A DNA stretch of 41,871 bases, from contig DDNL01000007.1 in NCBI GenBank assembly GCA_002341165.1, forward strand, positions 2,075 to 43,945, given 5' to 3'. The position numbers and the translations under genes were made by a program. Shown here one piece after another: positions 1-7,845 of the stretch (positions within the stretch are counted from its first letter, which is position 1; the number at the start of each line of letters is the position of its first letter). The notes under the pieces are model-generated. The model searched no databases. It had not been told where the DNA came from and saw only the letters and a list, made by a program, of their open reading frames with translations. The DNA comes from Shewanellaceae bacterium UBA2521. Lineage in GTDB: Bacteria; Pseudomonadota; Gammaproteobacteria; Enterobacterales; Shewanellaceae.

Positions 1-168
1 ATGGGTAAAGGTAAAGGTAATGTGGAGTACTGGGTTTGCCAAATTCAACCAGGTAAGATGCTTTATGAGATGGACGGCGTAGCCGAAGATCTAGCGCGTG
101 AAGCATTTGCTTTAGCTGCTGCTAAGTTACCAGTTAAAACAACTTTTGTAACTCGAACGGTGATGTGA
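1..168 (+). CDS. rplP: 50S ribosomal protein L16, 3' part only
   Basis: Only the last 55 residues lie in the window; the 5' end is cut off by the window edge, so the first ATG seen is internal. The reading frame gives the conserved L16 tail (GKGKGNVEYWV at the start, KLPVKTTFVT near the end). L16 binds 23S rRNA near the A site and helps place aminoacyl-tRNA. It is the expected S10-operon gene immediately before rpmC. Its TGA stop shares its last base with the rpmC ATG, which suggests translational coupling. Confidence 0.97.
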   Translation: MGKGKGNVEYWVCQIQPGKMLYEMDGVAEDLAREAFALAAAKLPVKTTFVTRTVM

Positions 169-359
169 TGAGAGCAAGTGAATTAACAAACAAAAGCGTA
201 GAAGAGCTCCAAGCTGAGCTTCTAGGCTTATTGCGTGAGCAATTTAGTTTACGCGTACAGTACGCCTCTGGTCAGTTAAATCAGACTCATCAGATACGTA
301 ATGCTCGCCGTAACATCGCTCGCGTTAAGACTGTTCTTAATAAAAAGGTAGGTGCATAA
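168..359 (+). CDS. rpmC: 50S ribosomal protein L29
   Basis: This 63-residue protein matches the family length exactly and carries the L29 pattern (KSVEELQAELL, LLREQFSLR, ARVKTVLN). L29 is a small two-helix protein of the 50S subunit near the exit tunnel, where nascent-chain factors dock. I chose the ATG at 168 over the GTG at 165, because it gives the standard N terminus and overlaps the rplP stop by one base. The TAA stop overlaps the ATG of rpsQ by one base. Confidence 0.98.
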   Translation: MRASELTNKSVEELQAELLGLLREQFSLRVQYASGQLNQTHQIRNARRNIARVKTVLNKKVGA

Positions 360-607
360 TGACGGATAAGATTCGTACTTTGCAAGGTCGTGTCGTGAGT
401 GACAAAATGGATAAGTCCATTACGGTTGCAATCGAGCGTAAAGTTAAGCACCCCTTATACGGTAAGTTCGTAAAGCGTACAACAAAGTTACATGTGCATG
501 ATGAAGCAAATCAATGTGCAGAAGGTGATTTTGTGAGTATTCGCGAATGTCGACCACTTTCTAAGACTAAGTCTTGGACTTTGGTTGAGCGTATAGAAAA
601 AGCTTAA
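359..607 (+). CDS. rpsQ: 30S ribosomal protein S17
   Basis: The 82-residue product has the S17 OB-fold sequence (LQGRVVSDKMDKSITVAIER, HPLYGKFVKRTTK, CRPLSKTKSW). S17 is a primary 16S rRNA-binding protein needed early in 30S assembly. It is the last gene of the S10 operon here: a hairpin with the features of a terminator starts about 30 bases after its stop, and a promoter for the spc operon follows. Confidence 0.98.
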   Translation: MTDKIRTLQGRVVSDKMDKSITVAIERKVKHPLYGKFVKRTTKLHVHDEANQCAEGDFVSIRECRPLSKTKSWTLVERIEKA

Positions 608-639
608 TAATTTATAGCGATTATAAATAAATCAAGCTA

Positions 640-671
640 AAGCGGCTCTATTTTATGAGAGCCGTTTATTT
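640..671 (+). terminator. Likely Rho-independent terminator of the S10 operon
   Basis: A 10-bp stem (640-649 with 658-667, one G.T pair, core CGGCTCT/AGAGCCG) encloses an 8-base loop and runs into a T-rich stretch. It sits between rpsQ and the spc promoter, where the S10 and spc transcription units normally separate. The T tract is interrupted, so read-through is likely. Confidence 0.6.
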
Positions 672-696
672 GTGACTGTTTTTCTTTAGACAGGGG

Positions 697-705
697 TGTT
701 ATACT
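697..705 (+). promoter_or_regulatory. spc operon promoter, extended -10
   Basis: The sequence TGTTATACT gives an extended -10 (TGn followed by TATACT at 700-705). Its context, GGTGTTATACTCC, closely resembles the E. coli spc promoter -10 region as I remember it. No good -35 hexamer lies 16-18 bases upstream, which fits use of the extended -10. It is 83 bases before the rplN start. Confidence 0.6.
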
Positions 706-788
706 CCCATTTCGTGAGAAAAAGAGTTTATTAATTTCGCATTCCATTTACTGGAAAGCAGTATTGAAACGATAATGGAGCACATCAG

Positions 789-1157
789 ATGATCCAGATG
801 CAATCTACGATGGAAGTTGCCGATAATAGCGGTGCTCGCAGCGTACAATGTATTAAGGTTTTAGGCGGTTCACATCGACGTTATGCTGGCATTGGCGATA
901 TCATTAAAGTTTCTGTGAAGGAATCAATCCCTCGCGGAAAAGTTAAGAAAGGTGATGTCTACAACGCAGTTGTGGTTCGTACTAGAAAAGGTGTCCGTCG
1001 ACCAGACGGTTCTGTGATTCGCTTTGATCGAAATGCGGCGGTTTTGCTTAATGCAAACAACCAACCTATTGGTACTCGTATTTTTGGTCCTGTGACACGT
1101 GAACTGCGTACAGAACAGTTCATGAAAATTGTGTCATTAGCTCCAGAAGTATTATAA
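789..1157 (+). CDS. rplN: 50S ribosomal protein L14
   Basis: The 122-residue protein begins MIQMQSTMEVADNSGAR and carries the L14 signature (KVLGGSHRRYA, KESIPRGKVKKGDVY, GTRIFGPVTRELR). It has the usual family length. L14 contacts 16S rRNA across the subunit interface (bridges B5 and B8) and is the docking point for the RsfS silencing factor. It is the first gene of the spc operon, with an ATGGAGCA ribosome-binding region just upstream. Confidence 0.98.
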   Translation: MIQMQSTMEVADNSGARSVQCIKVLGGSHRRYAGIGDIIKVSVKESIPRGKVKKGDVYNAVVVRTRKGVRRPDGSVIRFDRNAAVLLNANNQPIGTRIFGPVTRELRTEQFMKIVSLAPEVL

Positions 1158-1167
1158 GGGGTTTACT

Positions 1168-1482
1168 ATGGCTGCAAAGATTAAGTGTAACGATGAAGTC
1201 ATCGTTTTAGCAGGTAAAGATAAAAGCAAGCGCGGAAAAGTTACTCAAGTAACTCCAACAGGTAAATTACTTGTTGCTGGGATTAACATGGTGAAGAAAC
1301 ATCAAAAGCCAAATCCTCAGCTAGGTGTTACAGGTGGTATCATTGAACGTGAAAGCCTTATCGATGCATCAAATGTTGCGATCTTTAATTCCGCTACCGG
1401 AAAAGCAGATCGTGTTGGTTTTCGTTTTGAAGACGGTAAAAAAGTACGTTTCTTCAAATCGAATAATGAATTAATCGGTTAA
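1168..1482 (+). CDS. rplX: 50S ribosomal protein L24
   Basis: This 104-residue protein has an N-terminal KOW motif (residues 5-32, EVIVLAGKDKSKRGKV) and the L24 tail. L24 is one of the two initiator proteins of 50S assembly and lies near the exit tunnel. It follows rplN by 10 bases with an AAGGGG ribosome-binding site, in the normal spc order. Confidence 0.98.
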   Translation: MAAKIKCNDEVIVLAGKDKSKRGKVTQVTPTGKLLVAGINMVKKHQKPNPQLGVTGGIIERESLIDASNVAIFNSATGKADRVGFRFEDGKKVRFFKSNNELIG

Positions 1483-1495
1483 ATTGGAGTAGACG

Positions 1496-2035
1496 ATGGC
1501 GAAACTGCATGATACCTACAAAGAGACTGTTGTACCTAACTTGAAAAAAGAGTTTGATTACAATAGTGTCATGCAAGTCCCTCGGATTGAGAAAATCACT
1601 CTGAATATGGGCGTGGGTGAAGCTGTTACTGATAAAAAAGTCATGGAACATGCCGTGGCGAACATGACAGCTATAGCCGGTCAAAAACCTGTAGTAACTG
1701 TAGCGCGTAAATCCGTTGCTGGATTTAAGATTCGTGAAGGTTATCCTATCGGGTGTAAAGTTACATTGCGTGGTGAGCGCATGTGGGATTTCTTAGATCG
1801 TTTGATCAACATAGCAATTCCTCGTGTTCGCGACTTCAGAGGACTTAACCCTAAGTCTTTCGATGGTCGTGGTAACTACAGCATGGGTGTACGTGAGCAA
1901 ATCATTTTCCCAGAAATTGATTACGATAAAGTTGACAAGATTCGTGGTATGGATATTACCATCACAACGGATGCTAAGTCAGACGAAGAAGCACGTGCTT
2001 TGTTGTCAGCATTCAATTTTCCATTTCGTAAGTAG
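1496..2035 (+). CDS. rplE: 50S ribosomal protein L5
   Basis: The 179-residue product is the standard length and shows the L5 features IEKITLNMGVGEA, the KPVVTVARKSVAGFKIR segment and the C-terminal DITITTDAKSDEEARALL. L5 binds 5S rRNA and forms bridge B1b with S13. The start follows a TTGGAG ribosome-binding site. It is the third gene of the spc operon. Confidence 0.98.
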   Translation: MAKLHDTYKETVVPNLKKEFDYNSVMQVPRIEKITLNMGVGEAVTDKKVMEHAVANMTAIAGQKPVVTVARKSVAGFKIREGYPIGCKVTLRGERMWDFLDRLINIAIPRVRDFRGLNPKSFDGRGNYSMGVREQIIFPEIDYDKVDKIRGMDITITTDAKSDEEARALLSAFNFPFRK

Positions 2036-2047
2036 AAGGGTAGAGTC

Positions 2048-2353
2048 ATGGCAAAAACTTCAATGAAGGCACGTGAAACAAAACGTGCTAAGTTAGTTGC
2101 TCGATTCGCTGAAAAGCGTCAAGCACTTAAAAAGTTAATTGTGAGCCCTGCTACTTCTGCGGAAGAACGTATGGAAGCTGTCGCAAAGCTGCAATCACTA
2201 CCACGTGATTCAAGTAGTTCGCGTCAACGTAATCGTTGTAGTCAAACTGGGCGTCCACATGCATTTTTACGTAAGTTCGGCCTAAGCCGTATTAAGTTAC
2301 GTGAAGCTGCTATGCGTGGTGAAGTTCCTGGCCTTAAAAAGGCTAGTTGGTAA
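2048..2353 (+). CDS. rpsN: 30S ribosomal protein S14 (zinc-free type)
   Basis: At 101 residues this is the long, zinc-independent (C-) form of S14. The CxxC...CxxC zinc ribbon is absent; only one cysteine lies in the RQRNRCSQTGRPHAF motif. S14 binds the 3' major domain of 16S rRNA in the 30S head. It lies between rplE and rpsH, as expected. Cells using this form need no zinc for S14, although the L36 in this operon is a zinc-type protein. Confidence 0.98.
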   Translation: MAKTSMKARETKRAKLVARFAEKRQALKKLIVSPATSAEERMEAVAKLQSLPRDSSSSRQRNRCSQTGRPHAFLRKFGLSRIKLREAAMRGEVPGLKKASW

Positions 2354-2378
2354 TCACCTACTGCGGAGTGAATGATAA

Positions 2379-2771
2379 ATGAGCATGCAAGATCCAATCG
2401 CGGATATGTTAACCCGCATTCGTAACGGCCAAGTGGCGAGAAAATTCTCTGTCGCTATGCCTTTAGCTAAATCTAAGCTAGCTATTGCGAAAGTTTTAAA
2501 AGAAGAAGGTTATATTGAAGACTTCTCAGTAACAGAATCTGTTAAACCTGAGTTAGAAGTGACTTTAAAATACTTTCAAGGTAAACCTGTCGTTGACGTA
2601 ATTCAGCGCGTAAGTCGTCCTGGCTTAAGAGTTTACAAAGGTAAAAATGAGCTACCTAAAGTAATGGCCGGTCTAGGCATTGCTGTTGTTTCTACCTCTA
2701 GAGGTGTGATGACAGACAGAGCCGCACGTAGTGCAGGCTTAGGTGGCGAAATCATCTGTTATGTAGCATAA
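2379..2771 (+). CDS. rpsH: 30S ribosomal protein S8
   Basis: The 130-residue protein has the S8 sequence throughout (MQDPIADMLTRIRNGQ at the start, STSRGVMTDRAAR and GGEIICYV at the end). S8 is a primary binder of the 16S central domain. In E. coli it is the translational repressor of the spc operon, acting at the start of rplE. I did not find a clear S8-type target here by eye. Confidence 0.98.
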   Translation: MSMQDPIADMLTRIRNGQVARKFSVAMPLAKSKLAIAKVLKEEGYIEDFSVTESVKPELEVTLKYFQGKPVVDVIQRVSRPGLRVYKGKNELPKVMAGLGIAVVSTSRGVMTDRAARSAGLGGEIICYVA

Positions 2772-2780
2772 GGAGGGATT

Positions 2781-3314
2781 ATGTCTCGTGTAGCTAAAGC
2801 ACCAGTTACAATTCCTTCTGGTGTAGATGTAAATATTGATGATAAGCTTGTAACTGTAAAGTCAAGCAAAGCAACATTAACTCGAAGCCTAAACAGCTCT
2901 GTTGTGATTTCTAAAGAAGAATCACAACTTACTTTCGGCCCTAAAAAGGGTGCTGTTGATGGTTGGGCTCAAGCAGGTACTGCAAGAGCCTTGATCAATA
3001 ACATGATCAAAGGTGTTACCGATGGTTTCGAAAAGAAGCTCCAGCTTATTGGTGTAGGTTATCGTTCTGCCGTTAAAGGTCAGTCTATTAACCTTACTCT
3101 AGGTTTTTCTCACCCTGTAGAATACGCTTTGCCTGAAGGTATTTCAGCTGAAGCTCCAAGCCAAACAGAGCTTGTTATCAAGGGTGCTGACAAACAGTTG
3201 GTTGGTCAAGTCGCAGCGGATATTCGTGCTTATCGTCCGCCAGAGCCTTATAAAGGTAAAGGTGTTCGTTATGCTGATGAGAATGTTCGTCGTAAAGAAG
3301 CTAAGAAGAAGTAG
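2781..3314 (+). CDS. rplF: 50S ribosomal protein L6
   Basis: The 177-residue product has the two-domain L6 fold sequence. The second repeat carries KGADKQLVGQVAADIRAYRPPEPYKGKG, the family signature near the C terminus (quoted here in part: AADIRAYRPPEPYKGKG). L6 lies near the sarcin-ricin loop and the factor-binding region. It has an AGGAGGG ribosome-binding site and follows rpsH by 9 bases. Confidence 0.98.
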   Translation: MSRVAKAPVTIPSGVDVNIDDKLVTVKSSKATLTRSLNSSVVISKEESQLTFGPKKGAVDGWAQAGTARALINNMIKGVTDGFEKKLQLIGVGYRSAVKGQSINLTLGFSHPVEYALPEGISAEAPSQTELVIKGADKQLVGQVAADIRAYRPPEPYKGKGVRYADENVRRKEAKKK

Positions 3315-3324
3315 GTAACGCGAT

Positions 3325-3675
3325 ATGGATAAGAAATTATCTCGATTACGTCGTGCAACCCGAGCACGTGCGAAGTTCAGAGAGCTAAAAGTTAATCGTT
3401 TAGTGGTACATCGTACTTCACGCCATATCTACGCTCAGATTTTAAGCCCTGAGTCAGTAGTATTGGCAGCAGCATCGACTGTAGAAAAGTCTCTTAAAGC
3501 AAGCGACTCTTACACGGGTAACGTTGATGCGGCAAAAGAAATTGGTCGTTTAATTGCTGAGCGCGCTATTGAAAAAGGCGTAAAGTCAGTTGCTTTTGAC
3601 CGTTCAGGTTTCAAATACCATGGGCGTGTCGCTGCTTTAGCTGATTCTGCTCGTCAAGCTGGTTTGCAATTTTAA
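3325..3675 (+). CDS. rplR: 50S ribosomal protein L18
   Basis: The 116-residue protein shows L18 features: an arginine-rich N terminus, then RLVVHRTSRHIYAQ and the C-terminal FDRSGFKYHGRVAALADSAR. L18 binds 5S rRNA together with L5 and helps anchor it in the central protuberance. It is placed normally between rplF and rpsE. Confidence 0.98.
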   Translation: MDKKLSRLRRATRARAKFRELKVNRLVVHRTSRHIYAQILSPESVVLAAASTVEKSLKASDSYTGNVDAAKEIGRLIAERAIEKGVKSVAFDRSGFKYHGRVAALADSARQAGLQF

Positions 3676-3689
3676 GGCAGGATTTAGAT

Positions 3690-4190
3690 ATGGCGAATAT
3701 TGAATCAAAAAATACAGATTTACAGGAAAAGCTAGTTACTGTAAACCGTGTATCAAAAGTAGTGAAAGGCGGACGTATTTTCAGTTTTACAGCACTTACA
3801 GTCGTAGGTGATGGTAACGGTAAAGTAGGTTTTGGCTATGGTAAAGCGCGCGAAGTTCCAGCTGCTATTCAAAAAGCAATGGAAAAAGCACGTCGTAACA
3901 TGCAAGTTGTTGAATTAAACAACGGTACTTTGTTCCACCCTGTTAAAGGTAGACATGCAGGCTCTAAAGTTTACATGCAACCTGCTGCAGAAGGTACAGG
4001 TATTATTGCTGGCGGTGCAATGCGCTCTGTATTAGAAGTTGTTGGTGTACATAACGTTTTATCAAAAGCTTATGGTTCTACAAACAAAATCAATACAGTT
4101 CGTGCGACAATTGATGCGTTAGTAAACATGAAGTCTCCTGCTCAAGTTGCTGCAAAGCGTGGCTTAAGCGTAGACAACATTTTGGAGTAA
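3690..4190 (+). CDS. rpsE: 30S ribosomal protein S5
   Basis: The 166-residue product carries the S5 N-terminal double-stranded-RNA-binding-like domain (VNRVSKVVKGGRIFSFTALT, GDGNGKVGFGYGKA) and the C-terminal domain (GGAMRSVLEVVGVHNVLSK). S5 supports decoding accuracy and helps the ribosome open mRNA structure. It lies between rplR and rpmD in canonical order. Confidence 0.98.
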   Translation: MANIESKNTDLQEKLVTVNRVSKVVKGGRIFSFTALTVVGDGNGKVGFGYGKAREVPAAIQKAMEKARRNMQVVELNNGTLFHPVKGRHAGSKVYMQPAAEGTGIIAGGAMRSVLEVVGVHNVLSKAYGSTNKINTVRATIDALVNMKSPAQVAAKRGLSVDNILE

Positions 4191-4196
4191 TGAGTT

Positions 4197-4379
4197 ATGT
4201 CTAAAAAAACATTAAAAGTTACTCAAACTAAAAGTGCTATCGGTCGTTTGCCTAAGCATAGAGCGACGATTACAGGACTTGGTTTACGCAAAATTGGTCA
4301 CACTGTTGAACTTGAAGATACTGCTGCAGTACGTGGCATGATCAATAAAGTAAACTATATGGTTAAAGTGGAGGCCTAA
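4197..4379 (+). CDS. rpmD: 50S ribosomal protein L30
   Basis: This is a 60-residue L30 protein (TLKVTQTKSAIGRLPKHR, then TITGLGLRKIGHTVELED). L30 is absent from several bacterial groups, so its presence in the canonical place is worth recording. It ends one base before the rplO start, so the two genes are probably coupled. Confidence 0.98.
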   Translation: MSKKTLKVTQTKSAIGRLPKHRATITGLGLRKIGHTVELEDTAAVRGMINKVNYMVKVEA

Positions 4380-4380
4380 G

Positions 4381-4815
4381 ATGCGTTTAAATACACTGTC
4401 TCCAGCAGAAAATTCCAAGCCTAGCGCTAAGCGTGTTGGTCGTGGTATTGGCTCTGGTTTAGGTAAAACTTGTGGTCGTGGCCATAAAGGTCAAAAGTCT
4501 CGTTCTGGCGGATCAGTTCGTCCAGGCTTTGAAGGTGGTCAAATGCCTTTGAAACAGAGATTACCGAAGTTTGGTTTTACGTCGAGAAAGTCTTTAACTT
4601 CTGCTGAAGTTCGTTTACACGAATTAAGCAAAGTAAAAGGTGACATTGTTGACATGTTCACTTTGCAAGAAGCTAATCTGGTTACTCGAAATACACAGTC
4701 TGTAAAGATTGTTCTTTCTGGTAAGTTGGAGCGCGCTGTGACGGTTCGTGGCATCAAGGCTACGAAAGGTGCACGTGAAGCGATTGAAGCTGCAGGTGGA
4801 AAAATCGAAGGATAA
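4381..4815 (+). CDS. rplO: 50S ribosomal protein L15
   Basis: The 144-residue product has the glycine/arginine-rich N-terminal extension of L15 (RVGRGIGSGLGKTCGRGHKG, RPGFEGGQMPLKQRLPKFGF) and the C-terminal globular domain. L15 is a late-assembly protein that threads through 23S rRNA. A GTGGAGG ribosome-binding site lies within the end of rpmD. Confidence 0.98.
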   Translation: MRLNTLSPAENSKPSAKRVGRGIGSGLGKTCGRGHKGQKSRSGGSVRPGFEGGQMPLKQRLPKFGFTSRKSLTSAEVRLHELSKVKGDIVDMFTLQEANLVTRNTQSVKIVLSGKLERAVTVRGIKATKGAREAIEAAGGKIEG

Positions 4816-4822
4816 GATACTG

Positions 4823-6154
4823 ATGGCAAAACCAGGGTTACATCATAAAAGTATGCAAAGCAACTCATCAGAGTTATTCCAAAGGCTGATGTTTGTTGCT
4901 GGTGCTATTATTATTTTTAGAATGGGATCTTTTGTACCAATTCCTGGAATTAATGCCGCAGTCTTAGCTGAAGTTTTTAGCCAACAACAGGGCACTATTT
5001 TGAGCATGTTCAACATGTTCTCAGGTGGTGCCCTTGAGCGGGCTTCAGTTTTTGCTTTAGGTATTATGCCATATATTTCAGCATCCATTATTATGCAGTT
5101 GCTGACAGTAGTTCACCCGACTTTTGCAGAATTAAAAAAAGAAGGTGAAGCAGGGAAACGGAAGATAAATCAGTACACTCGTTTTGGAACGCTAGTTTTG
5201 GCTATTATGCAATCCACGGGTATTGCAACAGGCCTACCTAATATGGTTCCGGGGCTTGTTGTAAATTTAGGTATGAACTTTTATGTTCTTGCTGTACTGA
5301 GTCTGGTTACAGGCACCATGTTTTTAATGTGGTTAGGTGAGCAGATTAATGAGCGAGGCATAGGAAATGGGATATCTTTACTGATTTTTTCAGGTATCGT
5401 TGCGGGATTACCTTCTGCAATATCGCAGACAATTGAACAGGCGGTAAATGGCGATTTAGAGCCGGTTATGCTTGTCATTGTGATGGCGGTAGTGATAGCT
5501 GTTACCTATTTAGTTGTTTTTGTGGAACGTGGTCAACGACGTATTGTTGTAAACTATGCTAAAAGACAACAAGGTAGACGCATTGTTGCAGGGCAAAGCA
5601 CACATTTGCCACTTAAGTTAAATATGGCTGGTGTTATACCACCTATATTTGCATCGAGTATTATTTTATTTCCGAGTACTGTTGTACAGTGGTTTGGTCA
5701 AAATGATTCTGTCAGCTGGCTAGGAGATATAGCATTACTTCTTGCTCCAGGGCAGCCTCTTTATGCATTATTGTATACTGCGGCGATTGTATTCTTTTGC
5801 TTCTTTTATACAGCATTAGTTTTCAACCCTAGAGAAACAGCAGAAAACTTAAAGAAAAGTGGTGCGTTTGTACCTGGTATAAGACCGGGCCAACAAACAT
5901 CTAAGTATATTGATAAAGTTATTACCCGCCTGACTATGGCTGGTGCAATTTATATAAGCTTTATTTGTTTGATTCCCCAGTTTATGCTAGCTTTTTGGAA
6001 TGTTCCGTTTTACTTCGGTGGTACATCTCTTTTGATTATCGTTGTTGTGATTATGGACTTTATGGCGCAAGTGCAGACCTATATTATGTCTCATCAGTAT
6101 GCGTCCGTAATGCAAAAAGCAAACTTAGTTCAAAAGCCGAGTGCTAAAAAGTAG
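4823..6154 (+). CDS. secY: Protein translocase channel subunit SecY
   Basis: SecY is the channel of the SecYEG translocon in the inner membrane, exporting and inserting proteins with SecA or the ribosome. The 443-residue product has ten predicted membrane segments, the plug-region pattern PIPGINAA, the cytosolic loop FVERGQRRIVVNYAKRQQGR that contacts SecA and the ribosome, and the ending VVIMDFMAQVQT. I chose the ATG at 4823 (MAKPGLHHKS), which aligns with the E. coli start. An upstream in-frame start at 4748 would add 25 residues overlapping rplO and is unlikely. It is the penultimate gene of the spc operon. Confidence 0.97.
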   Translation: MAKPGLHHKSMQSNSSELFQRLMFVAGAIIIFRMGSFVPIPGINAAVLAEVFSQQQGTILSMFNMFSGGALERASVFALGIMPYISASIIMQLLTVVHPTFAELKKEGEAGKRKINQYTRFGTLVLAIMQSTGIATGLPNMVPGLVVNLGMNFYVLAVLSLVTGTMFLMWLGEQINERGIGNGISLLIFSGIVAGLPSAISQTIEQAVNGDLEPVMLVIVMAVVIAVTYLVVFVERGQRRIVVNYAKRQQGRRIVAGQSTHLPLKLNMAGVIPPIFASSIILFPSTVVQWFGQNDSVSWLGDIALLLAPGQPLYALLYTAAIVFFCFFYTALVFNPRETAENLKKSGAFVPGIRPGQQTSKYIDKVITRLTMAGAIYISFICLIPQFMLAFWNVPFYFGGTSLLIIVVVIMDFMAQVQTYIMSHQYASVMQKANLVQKPSAKK

Positions 6155-6180
6155 TCGGTTATAGTAGAGTGGAATGACTT

Positions 6181-6294
6181 ATGAAAGTTAGAGCTTCAGT
6201 AAAGAAAATATGCCGCAACTGTAAAGTTGTGCGTAGAAGTGGCGTTGTCCGCGTGATTTGTGTTGAGCCAAAACATAAGCAACGTCAAGGTTAG
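6181..6294 (+). CDS. rpmJ: 50S ribosomal protein L36, zinc-binding type
   Basis: This 37-residue gene begins MKVRASVKKICRNCKVV and ends EPKHKQRQG. The zinc ligands Cys11, Cys14, Cys27 and His32 are all present, making it the zinc-dependent (C+) form. L36 is the smallest ribosomal protein and contacts 23S rRNA late in 50S assembly. It follows secY by 26 bases with a GAGTGG ribosome-binding region, and its stop is embedded in the first arm of a hairpin. Confidence 0.97.
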   Translation: MKVRASVKKICRNCKVVRRSGVVRVICVEPKHKQRQG

Positions 6295-6324
6295 TGAGAT
6301 ATTGCTCACTAATTGTCATTTTTC
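6291..6324 (+). terminator. Hairpin after rpmJ, probable spc operon terminator
   Basis: A perfect 8-bp stem (TTAGTGAG at 6291-6298 with CTCACTAA at 6305-6312) and a 6-base loop are followed by a T-rich run to 6324. It overlaps the rpmJ stop codon and precedes the alpha operon leader. The stem has few G-C pairs, so termination may be partial. Confidence 0.5.
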
Positions 6325-6331
6325 ATTTGCA

Positions 6332-6414
6332 AATCGTTCAACTGTGAAGTATCCTTTATGGTTTTTCACAGTTCACGATTATGTATATAAAGCATTTAAT
6401 AGGAGTGCATAGTG
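6332..6414 (+). promoter_or_regulatory. Alpha operon translational control element (S4 target)
   Basis: Upstream of rpsM a long hairpin forms between 6332-6348 and 6365-6380 (AACTGTGAA/TTCACAGTT, extended by AATCGT/ACGATT). The loop contains GTATCCT, as in the E. coli alpha leader I remember. Its TCCT (6352-6355) is complementary to the AGGA of the rpsM ribosome-binding site (6401-6404), and the downstream AATAGGAGTGCATAGTG context also matches. In E. coli this RNA folds into a pseudoknot that binds S4 and represses the alpha operon. Stem sequences differ from E. coli but pairing is kept. Confidence 0.7.
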
Positions 6415-6768
6415 GCTCGTATAGCTGGGATTAACATTCCTGTCCATAAGCATGCAGTAATTGCTTTAACTGCTATTTATGGTATTGGTAATGTCAGAGC
6501 TAAATCGATTTTAGAAGCTGTAAGTATTGCAGAAGACACTAAAATTAAAGATTTAGACGAAGCAAAGATAGATAGTCTTCGTGAAGAGGTTGCAAAGTAC
6601 ACTGTTGAGGGTGACTTGCGCCGTGAAGTTTCTATGAATATTAAGCGTCTGATGGACTTAGGGTGCTACCGCGGTTTAAGACACCGCCGCAGTCTTCCGT
6701 TGCGTGGACAACGCACGAAGACGAACGCTCGCACTCGTAAGGGTCCTCGGAAAGCAATTAAGAAGTAA
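6412..6768 (+). CDS. rpsM: 30S ribosomal protein S13
   Basis: The 118-residue protein starts with GTG (ARIAGINIP), as in E. coli, where the weak start is part of S4 autoregulation. It shows the helix-two-turn-helix region (ALTAIYGIGNVRAKSIL) and the basic tail (RTKTNARTRKGPRKAIKK) that reaches the P-site tRNA. S13 sits at the top of the 30S head and forms bridges B1a and B1b. It is the first gene of the alpha operon. Confidence 0.98.
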   Translation: MARIAGINIPVHKHAVIALTAIYGIGNVRAKSILEAVSIAEDTKIKDLDEAKIDSLREEVAKYTVEGDLRREVSMNIKRLMDLGCYRGLRHRRSLPLRGQRTKTNARTRKGPRKAIKK

Positions 6769-6783
6769 CGGGAAGATATAAAA

Positions 6784-7173
6784 ATGGCTAAAGTTCCATC
6801 ACGTTCTCGTAAGCGCGTACGTAAGCAAGTTACAGATGGTATGGCTCACGTACATGCTTCGTTTAACAACACGATTGTTACGATTACTGACCGTCAAGGT
6901 AATGCTTTATCTTGGGCAACTGCTGGAGGCTCTGGCTTCCGTGGTTCACGTAAGTCAACACCTTTCGCAGCGCAGGTTGCAGCTGAAAGAGCTGGCAATG
7001 CGGCTCAAGAGTATGGTGTCAAAAACTTAGAAGTTTTTGTTAAAGGTCCAGGTCCAGGCCGAGAGTCTGCTATCAGGGCTCTTCATTCAGCTGGATATCG
7101 TATTGTAAGTATTACAGATGTAACGCCTATTCCACATAACGGTTGTCGTCCTCCTAAAAAGAGACGTTGCTAA
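6784..7173 (+). CDS. rpsK: 30S ribosomal protein S11
   Basis: The 129-residue product shows S11 features: DGMAHVHASFNNTIVTITD, the glycine-rich SWATAGGSGFRGSRKSTPFA and the ending PIPHNGCRPPKKRR. S11 lies on the 30S platform close to the 3' end of 16S rRNA near the E-site mRNA. It is in the expected place between rpsM and rpsD. Confidence 0.98.
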   Translation: MAKVPSRSRKRVRKQVTDGMAHVHASFNNTIVTITDRQGNALSWATAGGSGFRGSRKSTPFAAQVAAERAGNAAQEYGVKNLEVFVKGPGPGRESAIRALHSAGYRIVSITDVTPIPHNGCRPPKKRRC

Positions 7174-7200
7174 TTTTAGTGGGATTATTGGAGAAAAATC

Positions 7201-7821
7201 ATGGCAAGATATTTAGGTCCTAAGCTTAAGTTATCTAGAAGAGAAGGCACAGATCTTTTCTTGAAGAGTGGACTGAGAGGAATTGACTCAAAGTGTAATC
7301 TAGAGTCAGCTCCGGGTCAGCATGGTGCTCGTAGAAGTCGTTTATCTGATTATGGTCAGCAACTTCGTGAAAAACAAAAAGTACGCCGCATGTACGGTAT
7401 ACTAGAAAAGCAGTTTCGTAACTATTACAAAGAAGCTGCGCGTTTGAAAGGGAATACAGGTGAAAATTTATTTCAGCTGTTGGAAGCTCGTTTAGATAAC
7501 ATTGTTTATCGTATGGGATTCGGTTCAACACGTGCTGAAGCACGTCAGTTGGTTAGCCATAAAGCAGTTATGGTTAATGGTAAAGTTGTAAATATTGCAT
7601 CGTTTGCCGTTTCTCCTAACGACATTGTCGTTGTAAGAGAAAAAGCGAAGAAGCAAGAGCGTATCAAAATGGCACTTACTGCTGCTGCTCAACGTGAGCC
7701 TTCACCTTGGGTTGAAGTAAGTAGTGAAAAACTAGAGGGTACGTTTAAACGGCTTCCTGAGCGCTCTGAATTATCTGCTGATATCAATGAGCAGTTAATT
7801 GTAGAGCTTTACTCTAAGTAA
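7201..7821 (+). CDS. rpsD: 30S ribosomal protein S4
   Basis: The 206-residue protein has the usual length, the N-terminal S4 domain without a zinc site, and the S4 RNA-binding motif near residues 96-125 (ARLDNIVYRMGFGSTRAEAR, then VMVNGKVVNI). S4 initiates 30S assembly on the 5' domain. In gammaproteobacteria it represses its own operon by binding the leader upstream of rpsM, and a matching leader is present at 6332-6414. Confidence 0.98.
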   Translation: MARYLGPKLKLSRREGTDLFLKSGLRGIDSKCNLESAPGQHGARRSRLSDYGQQLREKQKVRRMYGILEKQFRNYYKEAARLKGNTGENLFQLLEARLDNIVYRMGFGSTRAEARQLVSHKAVMVNGKVVNIASFAVSPNDIVVVREKAKKQERIKMALTAAAQREPSPWVEVSSEKLEGTFKRLPERSELSADINEQLIVELYSK

Positions 7822-7845
7822 TAATTACTTAAAAGAGAGGACACA

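Noticed and set aside
4748..4822. Longer SecY start inside rplO
   Set aside because: The MAKPG start at 4823 aligns with the family, and the extension reads as shadow of rplO.
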